Below, piece by piece: positions 1-5,563 of a DNA stretch of 5,983 bases; positions within the stretch are counted from its first letter, which is position 1; each line of letters begins with the position of its first letter. The DNA lies in the NCBI GenBank assembly GCA_934500855.1, contig CAKSUH010000104.1:1-5983 (forward strand). The letters run 5' to 3'. The position numbers and the translations under genes are program-made. Under the pieces are notes generated by a model, which saw nothing but the letters and a program-made list of their open reading frames with translations, was not told the origin of the DNA and made no database searches. Origin of the DNA: an uncultured Eubacteriales bacterium. GTDB taxonomy: Bacteria > Bacillota > Clostridia > Oscillospirales > CAG-272.

Positions 1-464
1 TTATCGTGCCCGGGCGGTGCGCCTCCCCCTGTGTTCCCGCCGGACGGCGTGTTCGGCGTCACCACACGCACCGTACGGATGCCGTAAAGCTCTTCCAGCG
101 CGTGCTGGACAGAGATCAGCCCGTCCCGCCCGGGGAAAGTGTCGGCATACCATGTGCTGACAGTGGAAAAATAGGTCCCGTCCAAAAAATCCGCCCATGT
201 AAATGCGGGAAACTCGGTCAGCTTCCGCTTTTCGGTCTGCGATTCGCTCGGGCGGAGGAAAAAGAGCAATCCCACAAACCCGATGACCAACAGCACCCCC
301 GCAAACCCCAGAATTTTGGCAACATCGGTCTTTTCCCGCCCGGAGAGGGTCATGCGATGTTTTTCCGCGGGCGGCTCCGTGACGGGCAATTTCTCCGCCG
401 CCGTTTTTTGCTCCGCCGAAACCTGTTTCGTCGGCGCGTCATATTGTTTTTGTTCCGTATTCAT
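1..464 (-). CDS. DHHW/AlgX-like membrane-anchored acyltransferase partner (partial, C-terminus outside window)
   Basis: The first 154 codons are present, from ATG at 464-462. The frame is still open at the window edge. The start has a good ribosome binding site (CGGAGG, 5 nt before ATG) and lies 12 bp after the stop of the MBOAT gene, so the two genes are co-transcribed and probably translationally coupled. Residues 1-50 are polar and probably cytoplasmic. Residues 51-70 (ILGFAGVLLVIGFVGLLFFL) form one transmembrane helix. After it comes SQTEKRKLTEFPAF (75-88), then LDGTYFSTVSTWYADTFPGRDGLI-type sequence at 94-117. That 'EKRKL.EFP ... F..TVSTWYADTFPGRD' pattern is typical of the start of the extracytoplasmic domain in DHHW/AlgX/AlgJ-like proteins, which receive acyl groups from an AlgI-type MBOAT and transfer them to a polymer. 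The catalytic SGNH-like Asp/His motif would lie beyond the window, so enzymatic competence is unseen. Family assignment rests on this N-terminal pattern plus the MBOAT neighbour. Confidence 0.8.
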   Translation of the reverse strand, partial: MNTEQKQYDAPTKQVSAEQKTAAEKLPVTEPPAEKHRMTLSGREKTDVAKILGFAGVLLVIGFVGLLFFLRPSESQTEKRKLTEFPAFTWADFLDGTYFSTVSTWYADTFPGRDGLISVQHALEELYGIRTVRVVTPNTPSGGNTGGGAPPGHD

Positions 465-476
465 GACAGCCTCCGA

Positions 477-1907
477 TCAGAATTGGAAATACAGGAAGGG
501 ATTATAGGTGTTCCCGACCAGCGAGAGAAAAGAGAGCACCAACAGCATCACCGGCGCCGCAACCGCCACCGCATCCGAGAAGCCTCGCCATGCGGGAGTC
601 GTTTTCGCGGCTTCGCGCACCCGCCGGACCACGGCAGGCAACAGCGGCGTGCAGGCTGCAACCGCCACCGCAAGGAAGAACAGGTTGTTCAGAAGCGTCA
701 GGCGGGCGGTCAGGTCCCAAAAACCGTTGCGGAAGAACAGGTCGGCGATTGCCGAGCCGAAAAGCGACAGGTCCTCGAAATAGAAGAGCATCCACCCGAA
801 CCAGACCCCCGCAAGAAGCCCGCAGTGCCGCAGGATGCGCTTCCACAGCGGCAATTCCGCGTAAGGCGTGTGCAGGAACAGCTTTTCGCCCGCGAGGAGA
901 ACAAACCAGTAAAGCCCCCAGAGGACATAATTCCACGAAGCGCCGTGCCAAAGCCCCGTAAGGAACCAGACCGCCAGCAGATTCAGAATCTGCCGCTTCC
1001 GCCCGTGACGGTTTCCGCCGAGCGGGATGTAAACATAGTCGCGGAAGAAGGTGGAAAGCGAAATGTGCCAGCGCCGCCAGAAATCGGTTGCCGAATCGGC
1101 GCAATACGGGTAGTTGAAGTTCTCGCAATAGTGCAGGCCGCACATCAGCCCCATGCCGATTGCCATATCGGAATAGGCGGAGAAATCCAGATAAATCTGA
1201 AGCATATAGAATACGGTTCCGAGGAACACCGTCCCGCTCGAAGCGCTCGCAAGCGCCTCTGCGGAAAGCGCCGCGTCCGCGAGCGACCCGCAGTAGTTTG
1301 CAAGAATCGCCTTCTTTCCAAGTCCCAAAGAAAAGCGCGTGATGCCTGCCGAAATATCGGAAAGGCGGATCCTGCGGTCCAGAAGTTCCGCCTCGATGTC
1401 GCTGTAACGAACGATGGGTCCCGCTACGCATTGATGGAACAGCGCGGCGTAAAGCAGGAGCGTGAGATAATTCTTCTGCGGCTCGACCTCGCGGCGGTAA
1501 ACATCCGCAACATAGGAAAGCAACTGAAAGGTGTAAAACGAGATTCCGATCGGGAGCAGGATATCCGGCAGAACCGCGTCAAAACGGAAAATCGCCTGCA
1601 GGGTCAGCGCAAGGAAATCGGCATACTTGAAAAAGCCGAAAATCAGCAGGCAGACCGCAACCGTCATAAAGAGGATTGCACGCCGATAGAACGGAACGCG
1701 CACGCTTCCCAAAGTCCTCCCCGCCAGCCAGCAGATAAAGGTCATGGCAAGCAGGAGAAGCAGAAGCGCGGGACCGCTCCACGCATAGAAAATCAGAGAA
1801 AAAACAAGAAGGACGGTGTTCTGTCCGCGCAATGTTTTGCGCGTATAGACCAACGCCATACAAATAATAAAGAAGAAAAAGAGAAAGAAAAGAGCCGAAA
1901 AAACCAT
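477..1907 (-). CDS. AlgI-like MBOAT family O-acyltransferase
   Basis: A 476-residue polytopic membrane protein, the usual length for AlgI-type MBOATs. It begins MVFSALFFLFFFF, the standard hydrophobic start of the family, which supports ATG at 1907 even though the ribosome binding site is weak. Visible family motifs are LPIGISFYTFQ (118-128), DFSAYSDMAIGMG (241-253), DFWRRWHISLS (275-285), YIPLGGNR (293-300) and LTGLWHGASWNYVLWG (316-331). His321 in the WHG motif matches the essential histidine of AlgI, and His281 is the second conserved histidine. The C-terminus ends NPFLYFQF, as in many clostridial members. By family knowledge the protein moves an acyl group, usually acetyl, across the cytoplasmic membrane and passes it to the partner encoded next. 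The nature of the polymer modified (cell-wall polymer, exopolysaccharide or other) is not shown here. It is first in a unit with its own promoter at 1951-1979. Confidence 0.95.
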   Translation of the reverse strand: MVFSALFFLFFFFIICMALVYTRKTLRGQNTVLLVFSLIFYAWSGPALLLLLLAMTFICWLAGRTLGSVRVPFYRRAILFMTVAVCLLIFGFFKYADFLALTLQAIFRFDAVLPDILLPIGISFYTFQLLSYVADVYRREVEPQKNYLTLLLYAALFHQCVAGPIVRYSDIEAELLDRRIRLSDISAGITRFSLGLGKKAILANYCGSLADAALSAEALASASSGTVFLGTVFYMLQIYLDFSAYSDMAIGMGLMCGLHYCENFNYPYCADSATDFWRRWHISLSTFFRDYVYIPLGGNRHGRKRQILNLLAVWFLTGLWHGASWNYVLWGLYWFVLLAGEKLFLHTPYAELPLWKRILRHCGLLAGVWFGWMLFYFEDLSLFGSAIADLFFRNGFWDLTARLTLLNNLFFLAVAVAACTPLLPAVVRRVREAAKTTPAWRGFSDAVAVAAPVMLLVLSFLSLVGNTYNPFLYFQF

Positions 1908-1950
1908 TCCGTATAACCGTCCGTATTCGCTGTATTAACCTGTATTTTCT

Positions 1951-1979
1951 ATTGTATCATACTTGCCGTGTTTTTGCAA
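1951..1979 (-). promoter_or_regulatory. Sigma-A-type promoter of the MBOAT/DHHW unit
   Basis: Read on the minus strand, TTGCAA (1979-1974) is followed after exactly 17 bp by TACAAT (1956-1951). A TG one base before the -10 box (TGATACAAT) makes it an extended -10 promoter. Transcription would start near 1944, leaving a leader of roughly 37 nt before the ATG at 1907. The A/T-tract-rich sequence at about 1980-2015 could act as an UP-like element (inference). Confidence 0.8.
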
Positions 1980-2056
1980 GAGAAAAGACGAAAAAGCGGC
2001 AGAGTTTTTTGGGGACGCGCTCTTTTCCCGAAAAGCACCGTCATTCCGACAAGCGC
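1980..2056. other. Short intergenic stretch between two transcription units
   Basis: This holds only A/T tracts on either side of short GC runs. On the minus strand there is a weak 5-bp hairpin (CTTTT/AAAAG) at about 2021-2034. I see no gene or clear regulatory site here. Confidence 0.5.
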
Positions 2057-2094
2057 AAAAAAGCAGGGATGCGTCGATCATCAGGCATCCCTGC
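2057..2094 (-). terminator. Rho-independent terminator after the small membrane protein gene
   Basis: A perfect 10-bp inverted repeat, GCAGGGATGC (2094-2085 on the minus strand) and GCATCCCTGC (2072-2063), closes a 12-nt loop and is followed directly by six T residues (2062-2057). The ascending arm lies inside the last codons of the membrane protein gene, whose TGA stop (2083-2081) falls in the loop. This ends the SGNH hydrolase/membrane protein unit before the next promoter at 1979. Confidence 0.9.
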
Positions 2095-2605
2095 GTTCAT
2101 ACAGCTTTGCGGGGTAAAGCAATCTGATCCGTCGGCTTTTCCCGTATCGGACAAGATAAAAACCGTCTCCCTTTTCCGAAAGCAGGTAAAGCGTATGCTC
2201 CACCTGCTTTTCCGAAAATCCGTTAAAGCCGAGGACTTCCCGTATATGGTGCCGTGCCGCCCGTTCGGTCTTGTACGCAACCTCTGCAAACAGGATCGCA
2301 AAATTTCCGTTCCGCAACTGCCTCCGCTCCCACAGGGCGCGCCCGAGCGCAATCAGTGAAAGCCATGCGGGCGAACTGAACAGCACTGCCGACAGGACCG
2401 TCAGCACGATCCGTGCGGGCAAAACGGCAAGCTGCCGATAAATGCCGCAATAGGAAATCAGAACCGAAATCGGAAGGAACACCGCCGTGTACAACACGCT
2501 TGCGGTCACCCCTACCCGAAGGTCCGCCCGATTCTGCCCCGCCAACTCTTTTCCGACCCATTCCCGCGTGATCGGATTCTTCGTCTGCTTTTCCGTTTTC
2601 TCCAC
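2081..2605 (-). CDS. Small two-helix membrane protein of unknown function
   Basis: A 174-residue protein that I cannot assign to a family. It has a charged N-terminus (1-30), a first hydrophobic helix at about 31-52 (VGVTASVLYTAVFLPISVLI), a second hydrophobic region at about 60-90, and a soluble, basic C-terminal half (91-174). The C-terminal half reads like an alpha/beta domain (NFAILFAEVAYKTERAARHH, then DGFYLVRYGKSRRIRLLYPAKLYE). The two-helix hairpin should leave both ends on the same side, probably the cytoplasm. The start is uncertain. GTG at 2605-2603 is the first conventional start codon after the upstream gene's stop and has only a weak GGAAAG before it. The frame stays open upstream for at least 80 nt, through a strong hairpin (2635-2660). 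A strong AAGGAG (2684-2679) lies further up with no ATG, GTG or TTG in range. It is the second gene of the SGNH hydrolase unit and is followed by a terminator. Confidence 0.75.
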   Translation of the reverse strand: MEKTEKQTKNPITREWVGKELAGQNRADLRVGVTASVLYTAVFLPISVLISYCGIYRQLAVLPARIVLTVLSAVLFSSPAWLSLIALGRALWERRQLRNGNFAILFAEVAYKTERAARHHIREVLGFNGFSEKQVEHTLYLLSEKGDGFYLVRYGKSRRIRLLYPAKLYERRDA

Positions 2606-2634
2606 TGTTCTTTCCGTTTCCGCCGTTTCGATGT

Positions 2635-2660
2635 GCCGCCCCGCGAAATGCGGGGACGGC
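2635..2660 (-). other. Intergenic mRNA hairpin between SGNH hydrolase and membrane protein genes
   Basis: On the minus strand GCCG-T-CCCCGC, loop ATTTC, then GCGGGG-CGGC form a 10-bp, almost all G-C stem with a single bulged T. No T-run follows, so it is not a standard terminator. It lies between a strong ribosome binding site and the GTG start of the downstream gene and could block, redirect or stabilise translation or the mRNA. The role is inferred; the structure is directly visible. Confidence 0.65.
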
Positions 2661-2684
2661 GTTATCTTCTTTTGCGCGCTCCTT

Positions 2685-3347
2685 TTATTTGTGATAATGC
2701 GTCCGCAGGAAGTTCTCTACGATGTAGGAAATTTTTTCATATCCCGCGTCGTTGGGATGCAAGCCGTCGGGCATATATTTTTCCCGCAGGACGGGAATGC
2801 ACGGATTGATTCCCGATTCGGCATACAGATCCAGCACGGGCAGAGAATACTTTTCCGCCACCTCACGGATGATCTCCACATATCCCTTCAGCGGAAGCAT
2901 TTCCGGCTTGTATCCGTCCCCGCGCAAACAATCTTCCCGCAAGCGGTGCGTGGGAGTCATCACAAAAATAAACGCGTTCGGGTAGGTTGACAGCAGGTAT
3001 GTATAAAGATGATTCAGCGCGCCGTAAAAACTCCACACATCGGTGTCCTGCGGCTGACCGACCGGTGCAAAGCCGTGACCGTAGTCGTTCGTGCCGCCGA
3101 AAACGCCGATGATGTCCGCCGTTTTGTCCATCTGCTCCGCGCGTGCGCAGAAATCAAGATCCCACCGCGCATTCTCGCTCTTGCGAATCTGCCGCGCAAT
3201 GCGGGTTCCGCCGATGCCGTAGCCGACCGTCTCCAGTCCCGTCCGCTCGCCGAGTACGCTCCAGTATACCTTATCCGGAGACGATGCGCCGTGTCCCTCG
3301 GTAATCGAATCTCCCAAAAACAATGCCTTCAAGCCCTTGAGTTCCAT
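2685..3347 (-). CDS. SGNH/GDSL-family hydrolase (esterase/deacylase-like)
   Basis: A 220-residue soluble protein with all four SGNH blocks. Block I is LFLGDSITEGHG with the nucleophile Ser14. Block II is YGIGGTRIA (43-51) with the oxyanion glycine. Block III is GGTND (84-88) with Asn87. Block V is DGLHPNDAGY with Asp194 and His197 as the rest of the triad. No signal peptide or membrane segment is visible, so it is probably cytoplasmic. Members remove acyl groups from carbohydrates or lipids, but the substrate cannot be predicted from these motifs. ATG at 3347 is supported by AAGGA 7 nt upstream, by the promoter just before it, and by the normal 10-residue lead-in to the GDS motif. It is the first gene of a two-gene unit. 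A functional tie to the neighbouring MBOAT acylation pair (acyl removal against acyl addition) is possible but only inferred. Confidence 0.93.
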   Translation of the reverse strand: MELKGLKALFLGDSITEGHGASSPDKVYWSVLGERTGLETVGYGIGGTRIARQIRKSENARWDLDFCARAEQMDKTADIIGVFGGTNDYGHGFAPVGQPQDTDVWSFYGALNHLYTYLLSTYPNAFIFVMTPTHRLREDCLRGDGYKPEMLPLKGYVEIIREVAEKYSLPVLDLYAESGINPCIPVLREKYMPDGLHPNDAGYEKISYIVENFLRTHYHK

Positions 3348-3385
3348 TTTTCCGTCCTTTTCCTTTCCGGATTTTTGTATTCCTT

Positions 3386-3414
3386 ATTATAGCACAACCC
3401 AACCCCAAATGCAA
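3386..3414 (-). promoter_or_regulatory. Sigma-A-type promoter of the SGNH hydrolase unit
   Basis: On the minus strand TTGCAT (3414-3409), 17 bp, then TATAAT (3391-3386), with TGC directly before it forming an extended -10. The predicted start is near 3379, about 30 nt before the ATG. The -35 box lies inside the nearer of two direct TATTGCA repeats (3427-3421 and 3416-3410). Confidence 0.85.
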
Positions 3415-3427
3415 TACCTTTGCAATA
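3410..3427 (-). repeat. Direct repeat TATTGCA x2 overlapping the -35 box
   Basis: TATTGCA occurs at 3427-3421 and again at 3416-3410 on the minus strand, 11 bp apart start to start, which is about one helical turn. The second copy overlaps the -35 element of the SGNH hydrolase promoter. This spacing would suit binding of a regulator on one DNA face, but no regulator gene is visible and chance is possible. Confidence 0.4.
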
Positions 3428-3456
3428 TTTTTGTCGGTTACCTTCACCCGAAACGA

Positions 3457-3473
3457 AACGACACATGGTCGTT
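3457..3473. repeat. Small perfect inverted repeat
   Basis: AACGAC (3457-3462), loop ACATG, GTCGTT (3468-3473). It is a 6-bp stem in the intergenic stretch between glmS and the SGNH hydrolase promoter. Function is unknown. Confidence 0.45.
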
Positions 3474-3507
3474 CCGCTCCGTACAACAACTAACCTGAAC
3501 CACTTCT

Positions 3508-3571
3508 ATCCGGTAGCGGGAGAGAGGCGACAGCCTTAGCAGCCGGAATTCGTAGCACGGCAACCGGCTAC
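3508..3571. other. Structured intergenic segment of unknown identity
   Basis: Two adjacent folds are visible. The first is TCCGG (3509-3513) paired with CCGGA (3543-3547), enclosing AGGC-GACA-GCCT (3525-3536). The second is GTAGC-A-CGG (3552-3560), loop CAA, CCG-GCTAC (3564-3571), an 8-bp stem with one bulged base. No open reading frame or known RNA family was recognised, and the strand cannot be decided. It may be a small RNA, a remnant of a mobile element end, or unselected folding. Confidence 0.4.
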
Positions 3572-3582
3572 ACCAAAATCTG

Positions 3583-3616
3583 CATAACAAAACGCAAGAG
3601 GTAATAATCCCCTTGC
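3583..3616 (-). terminator. Probable rho-independent terminator of glmS
   Basis: On the minus strand GCAAGGGG (3616-3609), loop ATTATTA, CCTCTTGC (3601-3594) form an 8-bp stem with one mismatch, followed by the T-rich GTTTTGTTATG (3593-3583). It lies about 90 nt after the glmS stop and is the only hairpin in this stretch followed by a T tract in the direction of glmS transcription. Confidence 0.65.
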
Positions 3617-3635
3617 TATGAAGGTCTTGAAGGTT

Positions 3636-3668
3636 CTTAGGGGACTTCTCCTGAAGAAGTCCCCTAAG
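3636..3668. repeat. 14-bp perfect palindrome downstream of glmS
   Basis: CTTAGGGGACTTCT (3636-3649), 5-nt loop, AGAAGTCCCCTAAG (3655-3668) pair without a mismatch. There is no T-run on either side, so it is more likely an extragenic palindrome or an mRNA 3'-end stabiliser than a terminator by itself. An 8-nt direct repeat AAGGTCTT (3621-3628 and 3690-3697) brackets this palindrome and the neighbouring small hairpin, possibly marking an inserted unit. Confidence 0.7.
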
Positions 3669-3669
3669 C

Positions 3670-3697
3670 AGGGTTTGGGACAGAGTCCCAAGGTCTT
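3670..3697 (-). repeat. Short hairpin repeat, copy 2 (downstream of glmS)
   Basis: Read on the minus strand, the core is TTGGGAC (3691-3685), loop TCT, GTCCCAA (3681-3675), then ACCCT. It matches the repeat at 5951-5978 in layout (7-bp stem, 3-nt loop, AACCC after the stem) and at 20 of 28 aligned positions. All eight differences are transitions. The two that fall in the stem pairs are compensated on the opposite arm. It begins just after the glmS stop codon. Confidence 0.7.
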
Positions 3698-3702
3698 TCC
3701 CC

Positions 3703-5535
3703 TTACTCCACCGTCACCGACTTCGCAAGATTCCGCGGGCGGTCAATGTCGCAACCGCGGAAGGACGCCGCCTCGTAAGCAATCATCTGTACCGCAAGCA
3801 TCGCCGCAAACAGGCGTGCGGGAGCCGAGCACACGGGCAAACGGATGATCTCGCCCGCGCTCTCCTCGGGCACTTCAACGCCCTCGGGACAAATCAGCGT
3901 CACCTGCGCGCCGCGGCTCCCCACCTCGCGCAGATTGCTCTCGGTCTTTTCAAACAACTGCGGGTCGGTTGCTATCGCGATTACGGGCGTTCCCGGCTCG
4001 ATCAGCGAAATCGTCCCGTGCTTCAGTTCACCCGCCGCGTAAGCCTCGCAGTGAATGTAGGAGATTTCCTTCAGCTTCAAAGCTCCCTCCATCGACATCG
4101 CGTAATCCAATCCGCGCCCGATATAAAACACATGCTCATGGTCCGCCAGCGCCTTTGCAACCCGACGGAACTGCGCCTCCTTGCCGAGCATTGTTTCCAG
4201 CACCGCAGGGACCTCCTCCGAAATATCGCGCAGGAGCTCTTTCGCCGCTTTTTCGTCAATCGCGCCGCGCGAAAGTCCCGCCGCCGCCGCAATCGCATAG
4301 AGGACCGACACCTGCGTGCAGTACCCCTTTGTGGTTGCAACCGCAATCTCCGGACCCGCATAGGTGTAAATCCGTTTGTCCGCCTCGCGCGCGATCGTTG
4401 TTTCCACGGCGTTGACAATGCCGAGCGTCTGCCGCCCGTGTTCCTTCGCGTAGCGCAGAGCCGCCAGAGAATCCGCCGTTTCGCCCGACTGCGAAATCAC
4501 GATCACCAGCGTTTCCGCATCACCGAGCGGCGGATAGTAGCGGTACTCGGACGCAATGTGCACCGTTGTCGGCAGTCCCGCGTACTGCTCCAACACCCGC
4601 TGACCGACCAGACCCGCGTGCATTGCGGACCCGCAGGCAACGATCTGCACCGCACGGATACCGCGCCAGAAATCCGCGTCGATACCGTCCGCCGAGAAAT
4701 CGGGCAGCCCGTCCTTGTTGATACGGGAGGACACCGACTTCTTCACCGCCTCGGGCTGTTCGTGAATCTCTTTGAGCATGAAGTGCGGATAGCCGCCCTT
4801 CTGCGCCGACTCGGGCGTCATCGTTGCGGTTTTCCATATCGGCTCGTGGCTGTTGCCGTTTTCGTCAAACAGGACCGCCCCCTCCGCCGACAGGCACGCA
4901 ATCTCTCCCTCTTCCATCGGCGCCGATTCACGGGTGAACGGCAACAGCGCCGTCATATCGCTTGCAAGGTAGCAACCGTCCCTGCCCTTTGCGAGGATCA
5001 GCGGGCTGCCGCTCCGAACCACCCAGACCTCCCCCGCACGGTCCGCAAACAGGATACCGAACGCATACGCGCCGCGCAGTCCCGCAACCGTTTTGCGGAT
5101 TGCCGCAAGCGGGTCGCCGCCGAGAGAATAGTTCTCGTTGAGCAGTGCCGCCGCGACCTCGGTATCGGTCTCGGATCGGAATTCCACGCCCTTTGCCTGC
5201 AATTCCTCCTTCAACGCTTTATAATTCTCGATGATCCCGTTGTGGACCAGAATGACATTCCCCGCCCGATGCGGGTGCGCGTTGCGGTCGGACGGACCGC
5301 CGTGTGTTGCCCAGCGGGTATGCCCGATGGCGCAGTGACTTCCCTCAATCGGTTCGTCGCGCAGCTTTTCCTCCAGCGCATGAATGCGCCCCTTGCATTT
5401 GACCACATCGGTCCCGTTCGCGGTCTGCGCCGCAATCCCGACCGAATCATACCCGCGGTACTCCAGCACCGACAAACCCTTGAGCATTTTCGGAACCGCA
5501 TTTCCGGTTCCCGTATAACCGATAATCCCGCACAT
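3703..5535 (-). CDS. glmS: Glucosamine-fructose-6-phosphate aminotransferase (isomerizing)
   Basis: GlmS makes glucosamine-6-phosphate from fructose-6-phosphate and glutamine, the first committed step towards UDP-GlcNAc and peptidoglycan. The protein has 610 residues, the normal length. The start is ATG 5535 (MCGIIGYTG), because Cys2 becomes the N-terminal nucleophile. Starting at 5598 would bury it. AAAAGGAGA lies 10 nt upstream. The class II glutaminase domain (about 2-240) shows YRGYDS (26-31), GHTRWATHGGP (71-81), HNGIIENY (98-105) and SETDTE (121-126). The first SIS domain carries CGSAMHAG (301-308) and the sugar-phosphate loop SQSGETADS (348-356). The second SIS domain includes GELKHGT (502-508), with Glu503 and His506 matching known catalytic residues. 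The C-terminus ends DRPRNLAKSVTVE, with the active-site Lys605. No key residue is missing. Expression should be repressed by its product through the upstream ribozyme. It is transcribed alone as far as can be seen. Confidence 0.98.
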   Translation of the reverse strand: MCGIIGYTGTGNAVPKMLKGLSVLEYRGYDSVGIAAQTANGTDVVKCKGRIHALEEKLRDEPIEGSHCAIGHTRWATHGGPSDRNAHPHRAGNVILVHNGIIENYKALKEELQAKGVEFRSETDTEVAAALLNENYSLGGDPLAAIRKTVAGLRGAYAFGILFADRAGEVWVVRSGSPLILAKGRDGCYLASDMTALLPFTRESAPMEEGEIACLSAEGAVLFDENGNSHEPIWKTATMTPESAQKGGYPHFMLKEIHEQPEAVKKSVSSRINKDGLPDFSADGIDADFWRGIRAVQIVACGSAMHAGLVGQRVLEQYAGLPTTVHIASEYRYYPPLGDAETLVIVISQSGETADSLAALRYAKEHGRQTLGIVNAVETTIAREADKRIYTYAGPEIAVATTKGYCTQVSVLYAIAAAAGLSRGAIDEKAAKELLRDISEEVPAVLETMLGKEAQFRRVAKALADHEHVFYIGRGLDYAMSMEGALKLKEISYIHCEAYAAGELKHGTISLIEPGTPVIAIATDPQLFEKTESNLREVGSRGAQVTLICPEGVEVPEESAGEIIRLPVCSAPARLFAAMLAVQMIAYEAASFRGCDIDRPRNLAKSVTVE

Positions 5536-5563
5536 AACAAAAAATCTCCTTTTCAGATTCCAT

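Noticed and set aside
1..198. 65-codon minus-strand open frame at the left edge
   Set aside because: It is a frame-shifted shadow of the DHHW-like gene, which continues open to the window edge in its own frame from ATG 464.
6..1916. 636-codon open frame on the plus strand, antisense to the MBOAT gene
   Set aside because: Its translation is extremely rich in Arg, Gln and Pro with no domain-like pattern. It is the by-product of the minus-strand gene's codon use, and that gene has clear family motifs, promoter and ribosome binding context.
3508..3571. Cyclic-di-GMP riboswitch suggested by GGTAGCGGG
   Set aside because: The short match is not supported by the other conserved parts of that riboswitch, and no gene lies downstream on the plus strand.
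3508..3575. tRNA-like segment ending GGCTACACCA
   Set aside because: No cloverleaf can be made: there is no acceptor stem of seven pairs, no T-loop GTTCGA-type motif and no anticodon arm of the right size.
3636..3668. 14-bp palindrome as the main glmS terminator
   Set aside because: No T tract follows on the minus strand. The hairpin at 3594-3616, with GTTTTGTT after it, is the better candidate.
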